NCBI GenBank assembly: GCA_947627405.1
Contig: CANQVY010000036.1
Location: 1-10,341 of the forward strand
Source: an uncultured Bacilli bacterium
Lineage (GTDB): Bacteria > Bacillota_I > Bacilli_A > RF39 > UBA660
Direction: 5' to 3'
DNA length: 10,341 bases
The notes beneath the pieces were generated by a model. That model saw nothing but the letters and a program-made list of their open reading frames with translations, was not told where the DNA came from and did no database searches. This document shows, piece by piece, positions 5,812-10,341 of this stretch. Position numbers and translations under genes: made by a program. Position 1 is the first letter of the stretch; the number at the start of each line of letters is the position of its first letter.

Positions 5812-7516
5812 ATTTTTGTAAACTATAATAGATTTCCGATTGCTCTACTAATTTTTGATGTTTCCCTATTGCATGAATTTTTCCTTTATCAATTACTATA
5901 ATTTCATCAGCCTTTTTCATCATTGAAGGCTTATGAGTAATCATTAAAACCGTATGTGTTTTTTTTAATTCTTTCATTATTTTTAATATTTGTTTACTGG
6001 TTTTCTCATCCAAAGAAGAAGTAATTTCATCAAAGAGTAAAATTTCAGCTTTTGAAAGCAATGTACGTGCTAGAGCAATCAATTGTTTTTGCCCAATAGA
6101 AAGATTGGAACCATCCTTTGTTAATTTTGTATTATAACCATCCGGTAGACTCATAATAAAATCATGAATGCCTACTTTTTTACAAGCCCGCACTTGATTT
6201 TTAAAATTTGAATCAACCAAGTTTAAATTTTCTCTAATACTCATATCAAAAATAAACGGTTTTTGAGTCACAATAGATACATTGGATGCATAAACATCTT
6301 TTGAATAATCATAAATATTGATTCCATCAATATAAACATTTCCTTTTTCCACTTTATAAAGCCGTAGTAAAATTCGAAATATAGTCGATTTGCCAGATCC
6401 ACTTTTTCCAACAATTGCTGTAAAAGAATGAGCTTTGATATTAAATGAAACGTCTTTTAATATCATTTTATTTTCATAAGTAAAATCAACATGATCAAAT
6501 ACAATATCTCCAAAGATATCATCGGTATTATTCTCACCAAAAACAAGCATATGCTTATTTTTGTACTCTAAAATTTTATGAATCCGATTTAATCGAACCC
6601 CATTTGAAGATAAAGCATCCACTCGATCAAAAAGTTCATAGCAATTATCGATGATTGTATCTAAATAAGAAATAATAAGCACTAATATTCCAACATCGTA
6701 TTGTCCTTGCATAATAAAATAAGTCATAACTACATAAATGATTAATTTAAAAAATACAATGACAACAGGATCTATGATTTCCACTAAATTTTCATAATTC
6801 ATTTTCTTTCCATGCATCTTAGACCAGTTTTGATGAATTCGATTGAAGTGTTTACGTATTTCTTCATGCATATTAAAGCTCTTAATTTCTTTACTACCTT
6901 CAAAAACTTGTCCAATTAAATTCCCTGTTTTATCTTTATACATAGTTTCATTAGCTAAATAATAATCTCTTTTATCCAAATCTTTATTTAAAAATAATAA
7001 ATAAATTCCAACAATAAAAATAGTTCCAATTCCTATAAAAAGATTGGTTTTTACAATGATGCCTAAAGAAATTAAAATAATTAGAAAATAAGAAATCGCA
7101 TCAAAACATTGATCAGGAATCTGCATAACTTCCCCAATATCAGCAAAAGCAGTATGAACTAAAAAGGATTGAGATAACTTCTTTGAATAATTTTCATCCA
7201 TAGAACACACTTTATTTAATATTTTCTTTTGTAACTGATTGTGAGTATAATTGGCGTGTTTACTATATATAACATAGTTTACATGTTGAGCAAGATAATA
7301 GAAAATATAAAAAATACCAAAAAGCAAAATCGTATAAAAAGCAATTTTAAATTTTTTTGTAGTGACATAAGAAATGATAAGAGAAGCAAATAACGGTAAA
7401 GAGACTCTTAACAAAGCAGTCACTATAGAACTAAGAAACAAAAAGAAAAAATACTTTTTATGATCCGCTTTTAATGCTTTATATTTTTTTAACAGACGAC
7501 CATATTTTTTAATCAT
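5810..7516 (-). CDS. ABC exporter half-transporter, subunit B (canonical ATPase residues, degenerate signature)
   Basis: The 568 residues form a type IV ABC exporter half: an N-terminal six-helix membrane domain (about 20-300) fused to an ATPase domain (about 335-568). ATPase motifs: A-loop Tyr346 in DFTYEN, Walker A GKSGSGKS (370-377), Q-loop Gln418, signature NLSIGQ (471-476, the usual first Gly is Ile474), Walker B ILLFDE with catalytic Glu497, D-loop SSLD, and H-loop His528 in MITHKP. The Walker B and switch residues are normal; the signature is altered. The start is set at the ATG 7514-7516, two codons inside a TTG-started frame: it is preceded by AGGGGTG and makes the protein align without gaps to its neighbour. 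It overlaps the upstream ABC gene by 8 bp (ATGATTAA), indicating coupled translation and a heterodimer. Substrate unknown; drugs, lipids or peptides are all possible. There is no peptidase domain. Confidence 0.93.
   Translation of the reverse strand: MIKKYGRLLKKYKALKADHKKYFFFLFLSSIVTALLRVSLPLFASLIISYVTTKKFKIAFYTILLFGIFYIFYYLAQHVNYVIYSKHANYTHNQLQKKILNKVCSMDENYSKKLSQSFLVHTAFADIGEVMQIPDQCFDAISYFLIILISLGIIVKTNLFIGIGTIFIVGIYLLFLNKDLDKRDYYLANETMYKDKTGNLIGQVFEGSKEIKSFNMHEEIRKHFNRIHQNWSKMHGKKMNYENLVEIIDPVVIVFFKLIIYVVMTYFIMQGQYDVGILVLIISYLDTIIDNCYELFDRVDALSSNGVRLNRIHKILEYKNKHMLVFGENNTDDIFGDIVFDHVDFTYENKMILKDVSFNIKAHSFTAIVGKSGSGKSTIFRILLRLYKVEKGNVYIDGINIYDYSKDVYASNVSIVTQKPFIFDMSIRENLNLVDSNFKNQVRACKKVGIHDFIMSLPDGYNTKLTKDGSNLSIGQKQLIALARTLLSKAEILLFDEITSSLDEKTSKQILKIMKELKKTHTVLMITHKPSMMKKADEIIVIDKGKIHAIGKHQKLVEQSEIYYSLQK
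6155..6187. repeat. Near-identical 33-bp segment shared with the neighbouring ABC gene (copy 1)
   Basis: This stretch matches 7893-7925 with one mismatch in 33 bases. Both encode the same part of the ATPase domain (ACKKVGIHDFI, residues 444-454). It is the most conserved nucleotide block I noticed between the two ABC genes and reflects their origin by tandem duplication. Confidence 0.8.
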
Positions 7517-9254
7517 TATCAAACACCCCTATTCTACTTACAGATTTATAAGCATTTAAATCCTGATATAACCCATTTGTTTTTATTAATTCTTTGTGTG
7601 TTCCACTGGCTACAATTTTTCCATGATCTAGTACAAAAATTTCATCAGAGCACTTCATCAATTCTGGTTTTTTTGTAATCATAAGAATGGTATGATCTTC
7701 CTTTAACTCTTTCAACAACTTAGGAAGCATTTTGGCAGTATCTTGATCTAAGGAAGCAGATACATCATCAAGCAAAAGAATTTCCGCATTGGATAAAAGC
7801 ATTCGCGCCAATGAGATCAATTGTTTCTGTCCTCCTGAAATATTCGTAGCATTTTCTCTTAAAATCGTATTATAACCTTTTGGAAGAGAAACAATAAAAT
7901 CATGAATACCTACTTTTTTACAAGCTTCGATTTGATGGTTTACATCTTTATCTACAAAATCCAAATTTTTTCTTATACTCATATTAAAAATAAAGGGCTT
8001 TTGATTCGCAATCGTCACATTATTGGCATATACATTTTTAGAATAATCATAAATGTTTATCCCATCGATTTGAATCGTTCCTTTTGTAGCCTTATATAAA
8101 CGAAGCAAAAGATTAAAAATCGTTGTTTTCCCCGAACCAGATGGTCCCACAATACTAACGACTCGATTTGGTTTTACTTTAAAAGATATATTATGTAAAA
8201 CTTTATGATTTTTTGGATGAAAACAAACATTTTTAAATTCAATCATTCCCTTTATAGCATCGGTATCATTATTTCCATAGAATTGTTCTGTTATTGTTCT
8301 ATAATTTAATATTTCATTGATTCTTTTTAAGGAAGTAGATTCCTCTCGTATTTGACTCGCCGCATATAAAAAATCATATAAATATTCATCTAAATATTCA
8401 TGATAAGAAATGATTAAGACAAAAATAGCAATCGTAAAATTCCCATGAATAAAGCCAAGGAGTAAAATCATATATAGAAAAACACGAAAATAAACAGTTA
8501 AAAAGTTTACATCGTTTTCTAATATCGTCATATATTTTCTTTTTAATATATAATGTTTTGTAAACAATTTTTGATTTTTCTTCAATTTGTTTTTTATTTT
8601 CTCAAGCATATTAAAAGATTTAATCTCTTGCAAACCGGAAGTTGTTTGAAAAAGTAAATTGCTATAATTATCATCATCTTTTAATACTTTTTTATGATAA
8701 AGATTACTTAATTTATCCGAACGAATAATAACTTTTAAATAAAGAAAACAATAAATGAAAAAAAGAAGCCCCAAATAAAAATTACAAAAACAAACAACAA
8801 CAATAACAATTAAAATTTGTCCAAATGTCGTAATAAATTCAGAAATATCATCCAACATTTCCCCCACTTTCGTAACACTTGTTGTAATCGTACTCATAAT
8901 TGTACCTTTACTTACCTTTCGACCAAAGGATTCATCCACTATTAACAATTTATTCAATATTCTATTTTGTAAATCAATATAACAAGTTTCCATATTATGC
9001 GTATAAACCTCGTAATTGATCCATTCTGCCAATTTGTAAAACAAATAAATAAATGCATAACCAAAGATAAAAAAGTATGCTAAAGAATAATTTCCTGATG
9101 TAATATATTTAATAATGAAAGAGGCAAAAACAGGAAGCAATAAAGAAAAGCCTTTATAACAAGATGCCGATAGCACCATATAAATTAAATATTTTACATT
9201 TGTACAGGTATATTTAAAATAGTTTTTTATAAAAATAAAATATTCTTTTAACAT
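7509..9254 (-). CDS. ABC exporter half-transporter, subunit A (degenerate ATPase site)
   Basis: The 581 residues have the same plan as the next gene: six membrane helices in about 20-300 and an ATPase domain from about 335. Walker A GPSGSGKT (370-377), Q-loop Gln418 and signature NISGGQ (471-476) are normal. Three other catalytic features are not: the A-loop Tyr is missing (FHP at 345-347), the catalytic Glu after Walker B is Asp497 (ILLLDD), and the switch His is Lys528 (MITKKP). This is the pattern of the non-canonical partner in heterodimeric exporters such as BmrC/BmrD or TM287/288. It is the first gene of the operon, with AGAGG 10 nt before the ATG at 9252-9254. A 13-residue tail beyond the partner's end (YKSVSRIGVFDND) may exist because it carries the ribosome site and start of the next gene. 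Substrate unknown. Confidence 0.93.
   Translation of the reverse strand: MLKEYFIFIKNYFKYTCTNVKYLIYMVLSASCYKGFSLLLPVFASFIIKYITSGNYSLAYFFIFGYAFIYLFYKLAEWINYEVYTHNMETCYIDLQNRILNKLLIVDESFGRKVSKGTIMSTITTSVTKVGEMLDDISEFITTFGQILIVIVVVCFCNFYLGLLFFIYCFLYLKVIIRSDKLSNLYHKKVLKDDDNYSNLLFQTTSGLQEIKSFNMLEKIKNKLKKNQKLFTKHYILKRKYMTILENDVNFLTVYFRVFLYMILLLGFIHGNFTIAIFVLIISYHEYLDEYLYDFLYAASQIREESTSLKRINEILNYRTITEQFYGNNDTDAIKGMIEFKNVCFHPKNHKVLHNISFKVKPNRVVSIVGPSGSGKTTIFNLLLRLYKATKGTIQIDGINIYDYSKNVYANNVTIANQKPFIFNMSIRKNLDFVDKDVNHQIEACKKVGIHDFIVSLPKGYNTILRENATNISGGQKQLISLARMLLSNAEILLLDDVSASLDQDTAKMLPKLLKELKEDHTILMITKKPELMKCSDEIFVLDHGKIVASGTHKELIKTNGLYQDLNAYKSVSRIGVFDND
7893..7925. repeat. Near-identical 33-bp segment shared with the neighbouring ABC gene (copy 2)
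   Basis: Partner of 6155-6187, in the same orientation and reading frame; one mismatch in 33 bases. The surrounding code is clearly more diverged at the nucleotide level. Confidence 0.8.
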
Positions 9255-9281
9255 ACGATCACTACCTCTATTATTTATTTC

Positions 9282-9290
9282 ATTATAGCA
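9282..9290 (-). promoter_or_regulatory. Extended -10 promoter of the ABC-corA-rsmD operon
   Basis: The minus strand has TGCTATAAT, a perfect extended -10 (hexamer at 9282-9287). It lies 27 nt before the first ATG and predicts a leader of about 20 nt. The -35 position (about 9304-9310) has no TTGACA likeness and falls in the terminator hairpin of the upstream gene. No other good promoter was seen before the pilin-like gene, so all seven genes could depend on it. Confidence 0.65.
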
Positions 9291-9296
9291 TACAAA

Positions 9297-9327
9297 ATAA
9301 AAAAAACGTATTAAAAAATGCGTTTTT
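9297..9327 (-). terminator. Rho-independent terminator of the MFS-like gene, overlapping its stop codon
   Basis: On the minus strand the arms AAAAACGCA (9319-9327) and TACGTTTTT (9302-9310) pair over 9 bp with one G-T pair. The 8-nt loop contains the TAA stop (9311-9313). The second arm runs into a continuing T stretch. The last codons of the gene form the first arm. Confidence 0.75.
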
Positions 9328-10341
9328 CTTTTATTCTTAATTTATTTGCTTTAATGGCTACATAAACTTGGATTAAAATAAATAGAAAAGCCACCAAGAA
9401 TAACCATCGAACTCCCACCTTGAAAAAAATACCACATAGGAAGATTCCAATCGATTGTCCTACATAAGAAGTAATATCTCGTAGATTGGAAAAAGCAAAT
9501 TGATAATCATTATCAATTCGATTGATGTATGGAGCATCCACTACATGGGAATAAGAATTTGAAAATAATAAAGCATAAGTAAGAGCAAGCATGTATCCAT
9601 AGAAATTATTCACTAAAAAGGCAAGAATAAAAACGATTCCTCTTCCACCAAATTTCACAAATATATTCCATATATTATTTTTAAATGTATACTTTCTTAA
9701 AATTAAGATACCAACTATATCAGAAATAATACTAATAATGAGCAAATAACTAGATGCTGTATTTGCAGAAAAATGAATGATTTCTGTAAGTAATAACATT
9801 TTTAATCCCGTTACTAAGTTAAAAGCCAAATTCACTGTAAATACAAAACATAAATAATATTTGGAAATTTTATCTTTATGAATAAATTTCATTAAATTAC
9901 ATAAAATATCATTACTATTTTTTTTCTTTTCTTTTTGGGCTTTTACTTCTGTTTTTAATATGATAAAAAAAGCCAAAATACAACAGACTATAGATAATAA
10001 GATAAAAATATTAAAATTTATTTTAATATTAAAAATTGTTTTTCCCAAAAACAAAGCTCCTATGCAAATTCCAATATCATAAAAAGTACTATTGATTAGA
10101 TCTTTTTTACCATATAATTTGTCATCCTTGTTAAATAAGGTAAGTAAAGGATAAATACTAACTACAATCTCTGTATCCAAAACAATATCTAAAAGAATTA
10201 AAAGTTTTATGGGAATCAATAAATTCGTTCCATTCATAAAAAACAATGTAACTAAGGAAAAAATTTTTAATCCTAATAAAATACATATAAACTTCTTTAA
10301 TCGGTTTTTGGTAATAAAATCAAAAAATAAAATCAAAAATA
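9311..10341 (-). CDS. Major-facilitator-type membrane transporter, N-terminal part outside the window
   Basis: About 343 codons are visible, with roughly ten hydrophobic segments and no signal peptide. The visible part opens with FFDFITKNRLKKF, which fits the loop between helices 2 and 3 of the major facilitator family (usual pattern G-x3-D-R-x-x-R-R/K). A charged central loop (KTEVKAQKEKKKNSNDIL, about 129-146) separates two halves, as in that family. The frame is open at the window edge; a TTG at 10336 can serve as a start only on paper, because it would remove helices 1-2 and has no ribosome site visible. I infer that some 50-60 residues are missing. The match to the family is weak in sequence, and substrate and direction of transport cannot be told. 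It is separated from the ABC operon by a terminator and a promoter. Confidence 0.7.
   Translation of the reverse strand, partial: FLILFFDFITKNRLKKFICILLGLKIFSLVTLFFMNGTNLLIPIKLLILLDIVLDTEIVVSIYPLLTLFNKDDKLYGKKDLINSTFYDIGICIGALFLGKTIFNIKINFNIFILLSIVCCILAFFIILKTEVKAQKEKKKNSNDILCNLMKFIHKDKISKYYLCFVFTVNLAFNLVTGLKMLLLTEIIHFSANTASSYLLIISIISDIVGILILRKYTFKNNIWNIFVKFGGRGIVFILAFLVNNFYGYMLALTYALLFSNSYSHVVDAPYINRIDNDYQFAFSNLRDITSYVGQSIGIFLCGIFFKVGVRWLFLVAFLFILIQVYVAIKANKLRIKEKRIF

Noticed and set aside
7902..8099. Plus-strand 65-codon frame within the first ABC gene
   Set aside because: It is antisense to the ATPase domain and has no independent support.
10334..10336. TTG as a real start of the MFS-like gene
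   Set aside because: The frame stays open to the window edge, and starting here would delete the first two expected helices.

Overview
The window looks like a chromosomal segment of a low-G+C Bacillota (Firmicutes) bacterium, probably a gut-type lineage such as the Erysipelotrichia/RF39-like Bacilli. The taxon is an inference. It rests on strong AT richness, purine-rich Shine-Dalgarno (SD) sites, a Gram-positive-type cell-surface protein, and a YlbF-family gene followed by rsmD, as in the Bacillus subtilis ylb region. The genetic code is standard (table 11): no long gene carries an in-frame TGA, and Trp is encoded by TGG. Every gene lies on the minus strand, so transcription runs from high to low coordinates. 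No tRNA, rRNA, CRISPR array or insertion sequence was seen.

Layout in transcription order. (1) 10341-9311: a major-facilitator-type membrane protein whose N-terminal end lies outside the window, closed by a hairpin terminator that overlaps its stop codon. (2) 9254-3296: an apparent seven-gene operon behind an extended -10 promoter. Its genes are two half-size ABC exporter subunits that overlap by 8 bp, a CorA-type divalent cation transporter, a stand-alone CinA C-terminal/PncC domain protein, a small YlbF-family protein, RsmD (16S rRNA guanine methyltransferase) and a 64-residue pilin-like one-helix protein. Gaps are 12-19 bp or the genes overlap. (3) 3142-2189: a single-gene unit with its own promoter, a palindrome upstream, a long structured leader, a secreted C-terminally anchored surface protein and a clear terminator. 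(4) 2181-1: mutS with its own extended -10 promoter, running off the window just after Walker B.

How the genes fit together: most of the window is housekeeping (mismatch repair, rRNA modification, NAD-related deamidation, Mg2+ transport, RNA-decay accessory). The more distinctive parts are the ABC exporter, which is predicted to be an asymmetric heterodimer with one degenerate ATP site built from both subunits, and two proteins of the cell surface: the pilin-like peptide and the protein with an atypical NPNTYD sorting-like signal. I found no precursor peptide, regulator or immunity gene that would assign a substrate to the exporter, and I do not see a clear new multi-gene system. The intergenic stretches are all under 300 bp; the longest, 3064-3295, holds the regulatory elements described below.
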